Shown in pieces: positions 17,023 through 24,521 of a stretch of 64,000 nucleotides of DNA. The DNA is from an uncultured Prolixibacteraceae bacterium (GTDB lineage: Bacteria > Bacteroidota > Bacteroidia > Bacteroidales > Prolixibacteraceae): positions 1-64,000 of the forward strand of contig CALGIG010000071.1 in NCBI GenBank assembly GCA_937915865.1, written 5' to 3'. Position numbers and translations under genes: made by a program. The notes under the pieces were generated by a model, which worked only from the letters and a program-made list of their open reading frames with translations, was not told the DNA's origin and searched no databases. Each line of letters starts with the position of its first letter. Position 1 is the stretch's first letter.

Positions 17023-17963
17023 GTCTTCCACTGAAGTTACAGCATTATTTGGAAATACGGCGCCATCTGGGTTATGACCTGAGCACATCAGAGCGTGTTT
17101 TGAAACGATTTATTTCTTTTCTGGAACAGAAAAATGAGACACATATTACAATTGACCTGTTTTTACAGTGGAAACAGGTTTTTGGAAAGGCATCCCAGTA
17201 TACATGGGGCAGACGTTTGGGGATAGTGAGGGTATTTGCCTCCTGGCTACACAGTATGGATCCACTTCATGAGGTTCCACCCCAAACTTTGATTCCCAGT
17301 CACTGCAGCCGAAAACAGCCGTATATCTATACTGATGATCAGATCAGAGGTATAATTGAAACAGCTGCTCTTTTGTCATCAAAAAATGGGTTGCGTGAAA
17401 TCACTTATCCCGCATTCTTTGGGCTTGTTTCTGTAACCGGATTGCGGATTAGTGAGGCTATTTCTCTAAATAACAAGGATGTGGACCTGCATAGCGGTAT
17501 TATCATATTGCGCAACGGTAAAAATGGGAAAGACCGGATATTACCTGTTACAGAGAGCACAAAAAACCATTTGAAAGAATATACCAGAAAACGGGACAGG
17601 CTTTTAGGGCATGTCCCTGAACCATTTTTTGTTTCTGATGAAGGCATCCGTTTGACCGATTGCGCTGTCCGGTATAATTTTGCAGTGGTTTGTCAAAGGA
17701 TTGGTCTTCGTGCCAAGCAACGTTTCTACAAACATGGTGTTGGTCCACGTATTCATGACCTGCGGCATACATTTGCTGCCAAAGTCATGATAAACTGGTA
17801 CAAGGAAGGCAAAGATGTCGATAAGGAAATGCTTAAACTGGTCAACTATTTAGGGCATAAAAGCATTGCCCATACCTATTGGTATATCGAGGCCGTTCCC
17901 GAACTACTGGCATTGGCTTCGCAACGTATTGATAATTATATCGGAAAGGAGGTAAAATTATGA
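17019..17963 (+). CDS. ritB: RIT tyrosine recombinase B
   Basis: 314 residues. N-terminal DNA-binding domain (LEIRRHLGYDLSTSERVLKRF), then the catalytic domain with Arg in VTGLRISEAI, Lys in NGKNGKDRILP, HDLRHTFA, LGHKSIAHT and Tyr in YWYIEAV. It carries an insert around WYKEGKDVDKEM before LGH, typical of the middle RIT protein. It overlaps both neighbours by four bases (17019-17022 and 17960-17963). Confidence 0.92.
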   Translation: MSLPLKLQHYLEIRRHLGYDLSTSERVLKRFISFLEQKNETHITIDLFLQWKQVFGKASQYTWGRRLGIVRVFASWLHSMDPLHEVPPQTLIPSHCSRKQPYIYTDDQIRGIIETAALLSSKNGLREITYPAFFGLVSVTGLRISEAISLNNKDVDLHSGIIILRNGKNGKDRILPVTESTKNHLKEYTRKRDRLLGHVPEPFFVSDEGIRLTDCAVRYNFAVVCQRIGLRAKQRFYKHGVGPRIHDLRHTFAAKVMINWYKEGKDVDKEMLKLVNYLGHKSIAHTYWYIEAVPELLALASQRIDNYIGKEVKL

Positions 17964-18955
17964 ATGCCGCGACCCTTCCTTCACTGGTCCAGAAATTTTT
18001 TACCGACAAACTTTACTCTCAGATGGAGGCCAGTCCTCATACAGTCGCCAGTTACCGTGATACATTCAGATTGCTTCTAAAGTTTGCCGGTGAAAAGACC
18101 GGGAAATCACCAATTGCGTTGAGTATTGATGATCTTGATGCTGAAATGATCGGCGTATTCCTGGACGATATTGAGAACATCCGGAATAACAGTGCAAGAA
18201 GCAGGAATACAAGGCTTGCAGCCATCCGTTCTTTCTTTCGGTTTGTCGCAATCCATGAACCAGCTTATATGTTTCACTGCCAGAGAATACTGAGCATGCC
18301 GGGCAAACGCTATATCAGGCGCAATATTGAGTTTCTAAACATGCAGGAAATGCAGGCTTTAATGAATGCACCGGATTGCTCAACATGGATCGGCCGCCGT
18401 GATCATACAATCCTTACAATCGCTTTACAAACTGGATTAAGAGCGTCGGAACTTATTAATTTACAATGTTGTGACGTTGTCCTTGAAACAGGGGCCCATG
18501 TTCGCTGTGAAGGGAAAGGGCGGAAGCAGCGGGCAACACCATTCAGGCGTGAAACTGTTTTGGTCATGAAAAACTGGTTGAAAGAACGATGCGGTTCCGG
18601 CCATGATCCACTTTTCCCAACTTTGCGTGGGAATAAAATGAGCAGGGATGCCCTTGAACATTTGGTAAAACGGCATATAAAAACAGCATCTAAATCCTGT
18701 CCTTCCCTGATTGGGAAACGGATTAGCCCACACGTCCTGCGTCACAGTACGGCAATGGACCTGCTCCATCATGGCATAGACCAGGCAGTGATCGCCCTTT
18801 GGCTCGGACATGAATCCATAGAAACAACTCAGGTTTATATCCATGCAGATATGGAATTAAAAGAAAAGGCCCTGGAAAAAATGTCCCCACCCTCTATTAA
18901 GCCTGGCCGCTTTAAACCGAATGACGAACTACTAAGTTTTCTTGAAAACTTATAA
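17960..18955 (+). CDS. ritC: RIT tyrosine recombinase C
   Basis: 331 residues, XerC/D-like. Landmarks: SPHTVASYRDTFRLLLKF in the core-binding domain, Arg in LQTGLRASELI, Lys in EGKGRKQRATP, HVLRHSTAMDL, LGHESIETTQVYIH with the nucleophile Tyr. All catalytic residues are present, so this member should be active. The right inverted repeat begins 57 bp after its stop codon. Confidence 0.93.
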   Translation: MNAATLPSLVQKFFTDKLYSQMEASPHTVASYRDTFRLLLKFAGEKTGKSPIALSIDDLDAEMIGVFLDDIENIRNNSARSRNTRLAAIRSFFRFVAIHEPAYMFHCQRILSMPGKRYIRRNIEFLNMQEMQALMNAPDCSTWIGRRDHTILTIALQTGLRASELINLQCCDVVLETGAHVRCEGKGRKQRATPFRRETVLVMKNWLKERCGSGHDPLFPTLRGNKMSRDALEHLVKRHIKTASKSCPSLIGKRISPHVLRHSTAMDLLHHGIDQAVIALWLGHESIETTQVYIHADMELKEKALEKMSPPSIKPGRFKPNDELLSFLENL

Positions 18956-18969
18956 ATTATGCAGAATGT

Positions 18970-19016
18970 CCGCACCGGAAAAGTATGTAATTCAGTACTT
19001 AGCAAATCCGGTGCGG
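18970..19016. repeat. Hairpin at RIT right end
   Basis: CCGCACCGG (18970-18978) pairs with CCGGTGCGG (19008-19016), the latter overlapping the right 28-bp repeat. It may terminate the recombinase transcript or fold the right end for recognition. Confidence 0.65.
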
Positions 19017-19040
19017 CATTATCACGGTTGCGGCATTATG
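19013..19040. repeat. RIT right inverted repeat (28 bp)
   Basis: Ends with GTTGCGGCATTATG and is the exact reverse complement of 15905-15932; it abuts the ArdC HEXXH codons. Confidence 0.92.
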
Positions 19041-19628
19041 CGTTGCTTCGTGGAAAAGAACGGCGTAAAACTGTTCATCCTTAAAAAAGGTCCGTGGATT
19101 GGGCATCCCGATATAATCTTCGGAAGGTGAATAAAAGGCGTGGGACTGGTTCAACCTGATTTCAGGACAATCAGACCAGAATTCGATTAATTGTTCAGCC
19201 TGGCTGATTGGGTCAAAATCGTGGTCATGAGCTTCTGTTGCTGGGATTTTACTTTTATCAATTCCTTCGGTTTGCTTCAGGTTGAAAACGGTATAATACC
19301 GAAGAAACGGGAAATGGTCGATACTTCCGTCTTTTTCTTCTTTATCGAGTATTTTCCAGAATACCACCGGGAAACCTTTTTCTCCTTTCAGGATATGGCC
19401 GCCTAATTCTTTAACCTGGTTAAAGGTAAGAAAGAATGGAGAACCGAACTTATCGGCCACGGTGAGCAGCAGCCAGAAGTTAAAACCTTTGTACACCTTT
19501 TTGTGAACCATGTTCTGAGGCAAACCTGTTTCAGCTTTCCAGGGCATCTGCCAAGGGATAACGCCTTTTTCAAGGCGTTCAATAATCAGGTTGGTGACCA
19601 TTTCATAAATGTCGAACGAAGTATTCAT
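19041..19628 (-). pseudogene. ardC: ardC, 5' part (interrupted by the RIT element)
   Basis: 196 codons from the start MNTSFDIYEMVTNLIIERLE to HEAT, where the RIT element enters. It contains the ArdC N-terminal ssDNA-binding domain (IPWQMPWKAETGLPQN; YKGFNFWLLLTVA; HILKGEKGFPVVFW; YYTVFNLKQTEGI) and the first half of the zinc motif in FYAVLFHEATH. The open frame runs 13 codons into the element (HNAATVIMPHRIC) and stops at 18999, so a protein with an intact N-terminal domain but no metallopeptidase core might still be made. The gene is preceded by repeat leader B. Confidence 0.92.
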
Positions 19629-19636
19629 GGGAAAGC

Positions 19637-19936
19637 GCCGATGCCTTTCGGACTTATTTTGGCATCCTTCAATTAACTAAGGACTTGTCTGGCACGCCGT
19701 TAAACTTAAATTTTTGGCGTACCACCATTGAGCTGTCCCGGATCAGGTCAACGGGGTGCATGTCAGTTTTTTGCTACCTCTTTTGCATTTACTGAATCAG
19801 ATTTATACAAGATTGGTGAAAAAGCAAAAAAATGAACGCAGCCGAAGGACGGTTGCCATGAGGCATCGGGAGAAGCAACCGCCCCTTTACCGTTCCGGGA
19901 AGCGTAAATAACTTTGTCAGAAATTTGAGTGTAACA
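19637..19936 (-). promoter_or_regulatory. Repeat leader, copy B (upstream of ardC)
   Basis: 300 bp, about 90% identical to copy C by eye. From the gene outward it contains GATGCC/GGCATC next to the start codon, the GGTACGCC/GGCGTGCC stem, the leader-peptide frame, and the CGGTTGC/GCAACCG stem. It lies immediately upstream of ardC, so it should be part of its 5' untranslated region plus promoter. Confidence 0.7.
19669..19761 (-). CDS. Leader peptide B (uORF), MHPVDLIRDSSM type
   Basis: 30 codons, beginning MHPVDLIRDSSM and ending 40 nt before the ardC start codon, so unlike copies A and C it does not overlap the gene. An in-frame TAG lies upstream, which fixes the start at this ATG. Confidence 0.45.
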   Translation of the reverse strand: MHPVDLIRDSSMVVRQKFKFNGVPDKSLVN

Positions 19937-19986
19937 CAACACCTTACAACAATCTCTGGTTTTCTGTTAATCGATTGAAAACGAAC

Positions 19987-20007
19987 AAAAAAGGGGCGAA
20001 AAGGCCC
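19987..20007 (-). terminator. Intrinsic terminator
   Basis: GGGC/GCCC stem (19994-19997 with 20004-20007), followed on the minus strand by CCTTTTTT. It ends the unit of the small CxxC protein. Confidence 0.6.
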
Positions 20008-20014
20008 AGGTAGT

Positions 20015-20227
20015 TCAAAAGGGATTCCCTTTCCCGTCATAAACGTCTTCATCTGCCGCAGATGAAAGAAAACTCCGGTATTCCGGTTCTCCGCAACCAC
20101 AGCACAACAAAGTCCTCGTTCGAGGCCAGTAATAGGCTAACGCCCCTTTGGACAGGCTAGTTTGACACTTTGAACAATTACAGGGATAACGGACTGCAAT
20201 CTGTCTTGGATCATCTTTATATTTCAT
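20015..20227 (-). CDS. Small cysteine-rich (zinc-ribbon-like) protein
   Basis: 70 residues with paired cysteines: CNCSKCQTSL near residues 16-22 and LLCCGCGEPEY near residues 41-46, a layout typical of a small zinc ribbon. It has an unusually good Shine-Dalgarno site for this phylum (AGGAGGTATAAGCA before the ATG), which fixes the start. It follows the DUF6573-like gene by 49 bp and probably shares its transcript. Function unknown; ICE genes of this kind are often single-strand DNA or RNA binders, which is a guess. Confidence 0.65.
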   Translation of the reverse strand: MKYKDDPRQIAVRYPCNCSKCQTSLSKGALAYYWPRTRTLLCCGCGEPEYRSFLSSAADEDVYDGKGNPF

Positions 20228-20276
20228 TGCTTATACCTCCTTTAATTTTGATGAAAAAATTGTTTGATCGTATGCA

Positions 20277-20711
20277 CTAATCTTCATCCGGCTTCATGAT
20301 GAAAATGGCTGGTGACGGATCGTCGAAATCCTGTGCCTGAATCACAGCTTTAAGTGTAACCAACCGGTTAAACCGATTTTCCGGAGTTTCCAACTTCTCG
20401 TTGGGCTCCCAATTGCTTTCATCTGGAAGGTAGCTGATAAAATCAAACTGTAAATAATTGGAAGAAACATTCCGGGCATGAAAAGCAAACATATACAGCA
20501 CATCCCAAAGTCTACCGGAAAGATTTTGAAGCTCCTCCATTCCTTTGGGAACTTCAACGTACTTGTCCCAAACTGCACGGGTTAGGTAAACCGGAAATTT
20601 AATACCTGCTTCCTCGGAAGCTTTGCTGTCAACTTTTACAAGAAAGCCGTCTGCCACAGCTTCCCGGGTTGAATAGGTGGAAACAACTTCCCATCCGTTT
20701 GAATCTTTCAT
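20277..20711 (-). CDS. DUF6573-like ICE protein
   Basis: About 144 residues from the start at 20711 (MKDSNGWEVVSTYSTREAVADG). A longer frame exists to 20759, but those 16 codons lie in the repeat leader, so I reject it. The pattern STREAVADGFLVKVD, then a C-terminal domain ending in DDPSPAIFIMKPDED, resembles the DUF6573 family found on Bacteroidota and other mobile elements. Function unknown. Leader C is directly upstream and its peptide frame overlaps the start codon (ATGA, 20708-20711). Confidence 0.7.
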   Translation of the reverse strand: MKDSNGWEVVSTYSTREAVADGFLVKVDSKASEEAGIKFPVYLTRAVWDKYVEVPKGMEELQNLSGRLWDVLYMFAFHARNVSSNYLQFDFISYLPDESNWEPNEKLETPENRFNRLVTLKAVIQAQDFDDPSPAIFIMKPDED

Positions 20712-20845
20712 TTGATTTTGCCGATGCCTTTCGGACTTATTTTTGGCATCCTTTGGCAACCAAAGGACCTGTCTGGCACGCCGTTAAACTTAAATTTCTG
20801 GCGTACCACCATTGAGCTGTCCCGGATAAGGTCAACGGGGTGCAT
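20708..20845 (-). CDS. Leader peptide C (uORF), MHPVDLIRDSSM type
   Basis: 45 codons starting MHPVDLIRDSSM; its TGA overlaps the ATG of the DUF6573-like gene, as in copy A. Translational coupling or attenuation is possible. Confidence 0.45.
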   Translation of the reverse strand: MHPVDLIRDSSMVVRQKFKFNGVPDRSFGCQRMPKISPKGIGKIK

Positions 20846-21020
20846 GTCAGTTTTTTGCAACCTTTTTTACATTTAGTGAATTGGATTTATATAACATTAG
20901 TGAGAAAGCAAAAAAATGAACGCATCCGAAGGACGGTTGCCATGAGGCATCGGGAGAAGCAATCGCCCCTTTACCGTTCCGGGAAGCGTAAATAACTTTG
21001 TCAGAAATTTGAGTGTAACA
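20720..21020 (-). promoter_or_regulatory. Repeat leader, copy C
   Basis: 301 bp, the near-duplicate of copy B. Differences fall mostly in loops and in a spacer around 20865-20905. The block ends at GTGTAACA (21020) in both copies, marking the outer border of the repeat. Confidence 0.7.
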
Positions 21021-21067
21021 AATCACCTAACTTCTAATAATCCTTTGACAAAGAGAAGAAAAATAAT

Positions 21068-21113
21068 AGTTGGGTGAAAAACAAACAGAAGTTGGGTGAA
21101 AAGTTGGGTGAAA
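21068..21113. repeat. Three iteron-like direct repeats
   Basis: AGTTGGGTGAAA occurs at 21068, 21090 and 21102, in the same orientation, spaced 22 and 12 bp (about two and one helical turns). The rest of 21021-21386 has no gene. Such spacing suits cooperative protein binding at a promoter or origin. Confidence 0.7.
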
Positions 21114-21318
21114 GGACTATGAGGAAACTAAAGGCCTGCCATTTAACTACTTATTGACCAGAAAACGATAGAACCAATTTTTCAATATTTTACTTTACGG
21201 ATTCATATTCAGGCAATTTCCCTAATGCCATGCAGTCTTTATCAGTTTGTCATTTTCCGGTTTTATTAATTGATCTATGCCAGAAAAGAAATGTTCCTGG
21301 CATTACTTATAATTTAAA

Positions 21319-21344
21319 CAAAGGGGCTAATAATTACCCCGTTT
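21319..21344 (-). terminator. Probable terminator of the cargo operon
   Basis: GGGG (21323-21326) and CCCC (21337-21340) flank an AT-rich loop, with AAA/TTT closing the base and Ts following on the minus strand. Confidence 0.5.
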
Positions 21345-21386
21345 GATAAAATTTGATGTAAAAATATTTCCCAGGCAAACCAGAAT

Positions 21387-22127
21387 TTAATCTGTTATAC
21401 CTTTATTCACAGACACCTTTTCTTTTTCGTATAATTCGATATCCCTGTCAAGGTGAAAACCGGGAATTATAAGCGTTTGACTTGTTGTTGTTTTCGCTAG
21501 AAAGTCTCTCTCCGAAGATGATCTGATTTTCCAAAAGTCAAAGTTTGTACTATCATGCTTTTCGTTCTGAAACGGATTGTTGAAAATTAAAAAAATGTCA
21601 TTTGCAATCCTCTTGTAATGAATCGGACAATTTTTATAGAAATTTCCAACCTTATCTATTGATTCTGTAAACCCTTCATTTCTAAGGAATGACAACATCT
21701 CTTGCCTCCTGATCCTACGGCTGTAATATGGGTCTATTTTTAAAAGAATCAAATTAAGGTTCTCTGGTGAAAGTACAAAATCCTCACTTAAATAATCTCT
21801 TGCATAGTTCCCGTTCCGAATCGGCCCTTTTTTATAATACTCCTCCATAAAATCCTTAAAATCAATTTCTTTTGATATTTCAAGATTTTCGAATTCTTCT
21901 TCTATAAACTTTCTAAAACTATCTCCCAAATGATGAAAATAAGTAGTTTCATATATCCCATTGTTTTCTTTTAAGTAATATCCTTTCCCGTTTATTTTAG
22001 TGTACCGGAACCCCAGTTTTACCTTTAATAAATCATAGAGGCCTAATTCAAAAAACTTGATTTTCTTTTTCCCGTTCTTGTGTTGATATACGTCCGCTAA
22101 TTTTATCATTTGTTCGTTTTTATACAT
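21387..22127 (-). CDS. Hypothetical cargo protein
   Basis: 246 residues, AT-rich, charged, with many Tyr and Phe. I do not recognise a domain. Segments such as GFRYTKINGKGYYLKENNG and LLKIDPYYSRRIRRQEMLSF suggest a nucleic-acid-associated mixed alpha/beta fold, but this is weak. It is the last gene of a three-gene operon; its start overlaps the stop of the preceding gene by 8 bp. An alternative start is the second Met (MIKLADVYQ) 18 bp in. Confidence 0.65.
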   Translation of the reverse strand: MYKNEQMIKLADVYQHKNGKKKIKFFELGLYDLLKVKLGFRYTKINGKGYYLKENNGIYETTYFHHLGDSFRKFIEEEFENLEISKEIDFKDFMEEYYKKGPIRNGNYARDYLSEDFVLSPENLNLILLKIDPYYSRRIRRQEMLSFLRNEGFTESIDKVGNFYKNCPIHYKRIANDIFLIFNNPFQNEKHDSTNFDFWKIRSSSERDFLAKTTTSQTLIIPGFHLDRDIELYEKEKVSVNKGITD

Positions 22128-22515
22128 GCTCGCTTTTTTCTTTTAACTCCTTAATCCGTTTTGTATCAATATAATGAGTTGCATATTTATCCTCAATTGA
22201 TTTATTTCCTGATTTACTAAACTGCAACCGGCGTTTTATCCCTTTCCCGAATTGATTATAAGCAGTCCAGGAGCTTTTTAAATCCAATTCGGACGAGTAC
22301 TTTCCAATCAGTTTGTTAATAAAAGTCAGTTTCCCCAGGTTTACTTTGCATACTTTCTCAAGATAGTCAATGCGTCCAAACCGCCAGTCTTCGTAATCAT
22401 CTTTAGTAAGGTAGCCCAGTTGCAAAAGCACATCTACAGCACAAACATATCCTTTTTCGTAACGATTTGAATGTACCAGCCTTTTAACCTCTTTTTCTAA
22501 ATCCACGTTATTCAT
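22120..22515 (-). CDS. Conserved hypothetical protein
   Basis: 131 residues. The blocks KGYVCAVDVLLQLGYLTKDDYEDWRFGRIDYLEKV and RRLQFSKSGNKSIEDKYATHY recall a widespread, uncharacterised bacterial family (often with GYL...DWR.GR..YLE and LRFSK.G...E..YATH motifs); these are quoted by pattern only. Overlaps of 8 bp at both ends tie it to its neighbours, so the three proteins probably act together. Function unknown. Confidence 0.7.
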   Translation of the reverse strand: MNNVDLEKEVKRLVHSNRYEKGYVCAVDVLLQLGYLTKDDYEDWRFGRIDYLEKVCKVNLGKLTFINKLIGKYSSELDLKSSWTAYNQFGKGIKRRLQFSKSGNKSIEDKYATHYIDTKRIKELKEKSEHV

Positions 22516-22942
22516 TAAAATCCTGCTCGTTTAAATCAATCTGCTCTTTAACCCACTGGACATAGCGCATTTTTTTATAGTCAAACCACTGTTGCCGGTA
22601 CTCTCCTGAATTATCAATTTGCCATTTAAAGTTTCGAAACGGTTTTGGCCTGTTTAACGCATTTATCAATTGATCTCGTAGTTTCGTGTCATCAATACGC
22701 TCTGCAAAATCGACCATTATCCGAAAAGATTCATGGGCCTCAAATCCTGTAAACTCAAAATAATCATCCCAATTTTCATCAATCTCCTTCGATTCTTCTT
22801 CCCATGGTTCCTCGTCGGCCCCAATCCAGTTGTCAAAATTGAGTAATGTTTTAATCTCGCCCGTTTTGAAGTTATAGAAACATCTCATCCCACAATCCAG
22901 GTTGTCGGCAATTTCCTCTATCTGTTTTTCTGTGAGTTTCAT
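22508..22942 (-). CDS. UPF0158-family protein
   Basis: 144 residues. The C-terminal half has the family pattern: AHESFRIMVDFAERIDD, then LNRPKPFRNFKWQID and RQQWFDYKKMRYVQWVKEQ. UPF0158 proteins are small, acidic and uncharacterised. It is the first gene of the three-gene cargo unit and follows the AlbA_2 gene by 18 bp, so all four may be co-transcribed. Confidence 0.8.
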   Translation of the reverse strand: MKLTEKQIEEIADNLDCGMRCFYNFKTGEIKTLLNFDNWIGADEEPWEEESKEIDENWDDYFEFTGFEAHESFRIMVDFAERIDDTKLRDQLINALNRPKPFRNFKWQIDNSGEYRQQWFDYKKMRYVQWVKEQIDLNEQDFNE

Positions 22943-22960
22943 ATCTGTCTTTCAACTAAC

Positions 22961-24364
22961 TCAATCTTTTCCCTTCTTTTCCACAATCGTGTAGAAAGTA
23001 CTTCTGCCTTGGCCGTATTTTTCAATGAGTTTCTTTTCCACCATTACCCTAAGCAACTCTCTGGTCCGGCTTTCTTTAATGTTCAGGATTTCTCCAACTT
23101 GTTTTGACTTTATTGAGCCATTTCCGAAGATGTATTCCAATATCGCCCTTTCCTGCTCATTGCAATCCGACGGTATCCGACGGTTTTCCGACGGTTTTCC
23201 GACGGTTTCCTCCGGCTTGTTGTCCGTAATCGTTTGCGGGCGTATAATCTCCACATCAAAAAAGTCGTTCTTCTCTTCAATTTTAGGAGCTTGCAACCCC
23301 TGTTCCTCGCAGGCATTGATAATCCGGTTTATTCCGCTTCCCCATTGTTCAATCAGTCCCAGTTCTTTAAAAACATGGGCGATTACCCGATTCCGCGCTT
23401 CGCTACGTCCGTTAAAGACATCTTCAATGGTAATGTTACTTGGTAAACAGCCTGGAGACACGATGTTTACAATATCATCGTAAATTCCTACCTTAACATC
23501 CCGCCCCTGGTTCACGTAGTCCCTGAGAATTAGGGCGTTGACCAAAGATTCGCGCAGGGCCACCACTGGAATTTCATACGTTTCCTTTCGGTATAATCCT
23601 TCTATTTCAGCTTTCAGGTTGATGTGGTTTAATACGAAACTTTGGGTATTCTCAAGGATGGAAAAAATGTCGCCTCCATACTCCTTTTTGTCGATAAAAA
23701 TGTCCATCGTATTTCCCTTAAACCGGGCGCACTTTACGGTACAATGGGGAAATATACCAAGCAGGATCACCAGTGCGTTGGTGGGATAATTCTTACCATT
23801 TTCGGTTTTAATCAGCTTCAGGTTTCTTAGTTTATCCTCATTTAGCGGCTTCCCAATATTCTCAAACCGCAGTAGCACAGGAGAAATATCAAGCTGGTCA
23901 AGTGCGACGTCGAAACAGATTTCTTCGTCAAAACTAACGTGCCGTTTTTGACGTTCCAGTTCGGCAATCATATCCAAATCAGCAAGGCGGTTGGTTGCTC
24001 CGATACGAATGTAAGTCCCCTCTGCTTTGCCCTGGCTTTTCAAAAAGTATGGCTTCAGATTGCCCCTAACGATTTCAATAACCAACAGCAATTTGCCTTC
24101 AACATTCACGCTGTAAATTTCAGGCATGATTCCCGGGGAACAATTGTCCGCAATAACAGAGGCAATACTATCCTGTACATCAAACAACTCGTTGTCGTTT
24201 ATACCTGTAATTTCCCGGTTGTCATTTACGCCAATGATCAGTTTACCTCCGCTTGTATTGGAGAAAGCAATGACTGTTTTGGCAATATTTTCATTTTTAG
24301 GCAACGCTTCTTTTAATTCAAGCGTTTTGCTTTCGCCTTTTTGTATTTGTTCAATCAGTTTCAT
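22961..24364 (-). CDS. AlbA_2 (Schlafen-type) domain ATP-binding regulator
   Basis: About 467 residues from the Met at 24364 (MKLIEQIQKGESKTLELKEALP). The N-terminal AlbA_2 domain has the hallmark ESKTLELKEALP and SGGKLIIGVNDNREITG; the middle contains an ATPase-like region (ALRESLVNALILRDY and EQWGSGINRIINACEEQGL), and the C-terminus is a winged helix (IKSKQVGEILNIKESRTRELL). A linker of about 20 residues is encoded by an 11-bp-period repeat of CCGACGG (23167-23205). Proteins with this layout are annotated as putative transcriptional regulators; several Schlafen-domain proteins act as nucleases in defence, so either role is open. Confidence 0.85.
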   Translation of the reverse strand: MKLIEQIQKGESKTLELKEALPKNENIAKTVIAFSNTSGGKLIIGVNDNREITGINDNELFDVQDSIASVIADNCSPGIMPEIYSVNVEGKLLLVIEIVRGNLKPYFLKSQGKAEGTYIRIGATNRLADLDMIAELERQKRHVSFDEEICFDVALDQLDISPVLLRFENIGKPLNEDKLRNLKLIKTENGKNYPTNALVILLGIFPHCTVKCARFKGNTMDIFIDKKEYGGDIFSILENTQSFVLNHINLKAEIEGLYRKETYEIPVVALRESLVNALILRDYVNQGRDVKVGIYDDIVNIVSPGCLPSNITIEDVFNGRSEARNRVIAHVFKELGLIEQWGSGINRIINACEEQGLQAPKIEEKNDFFDVEIIRPQTITDNKPEETVGKPSENRRIPSDCNEQERAILEYIFGNGSIKSKQVGEILNIKESRTRELLRVMVEKKLIEKYGQGRSTFYTIVEKKGKD

Positions 24365-24521
24365 AATTCCAAAGATATTCATAATTCTCTATGGCTGTTG
24401 CCTACCCTCGACTGAATATCACTTCTGCCGAAAATTTAAACTCACAAGTTATTAGGCTGATAATACATGAATGACCAGAGAGCATTTAGAATCTTCCAAT
24501 GACATTGAATTTACATCAAGT

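Larger units (their letters stand above)
15877..19040. mobile_element. RIT element (recombinase in trio) inserted in ardC
   Basis: A 3164-bp unit with three consecutive tyrosine recombinase genes (16084-18955), each overlapping the next by ATGA, and perfect 28-bp inverted repeats near its ends (15905-15932 and 19013-19040). This is the architecture described as RIT elements. The boundaries are inferred from the target gene: removing exactly 15877-19040 restores the ArdC frame through HEATHGVGH, without a target duplication, as expected for tyrosine recombinases. The left end carries an extra 28 bp with a perfect 20-bp palindrome. Real ends could differ by one to three bases. Confidence 0.9.

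Noticed and set aside
19789..20100. 103-codon frame over leader B, with KLFTLPGTVKGR shared with copy A
   Set aside because: The shared peptide comes from identical repeat DNA, the rest differs and the frame crosses a terminator; only the MHPVDLIRDSSM frame has synonymous changes and is kept.
23167..23205. Four CCGACGG repeats at 10-11 bp period inside the AlbA_2 gene
   Set aside because: The period is not a multiple of three and it encodes a flexible linker; a simple slippage repeat explains it, with no sign of a CRISPR or iteron role.
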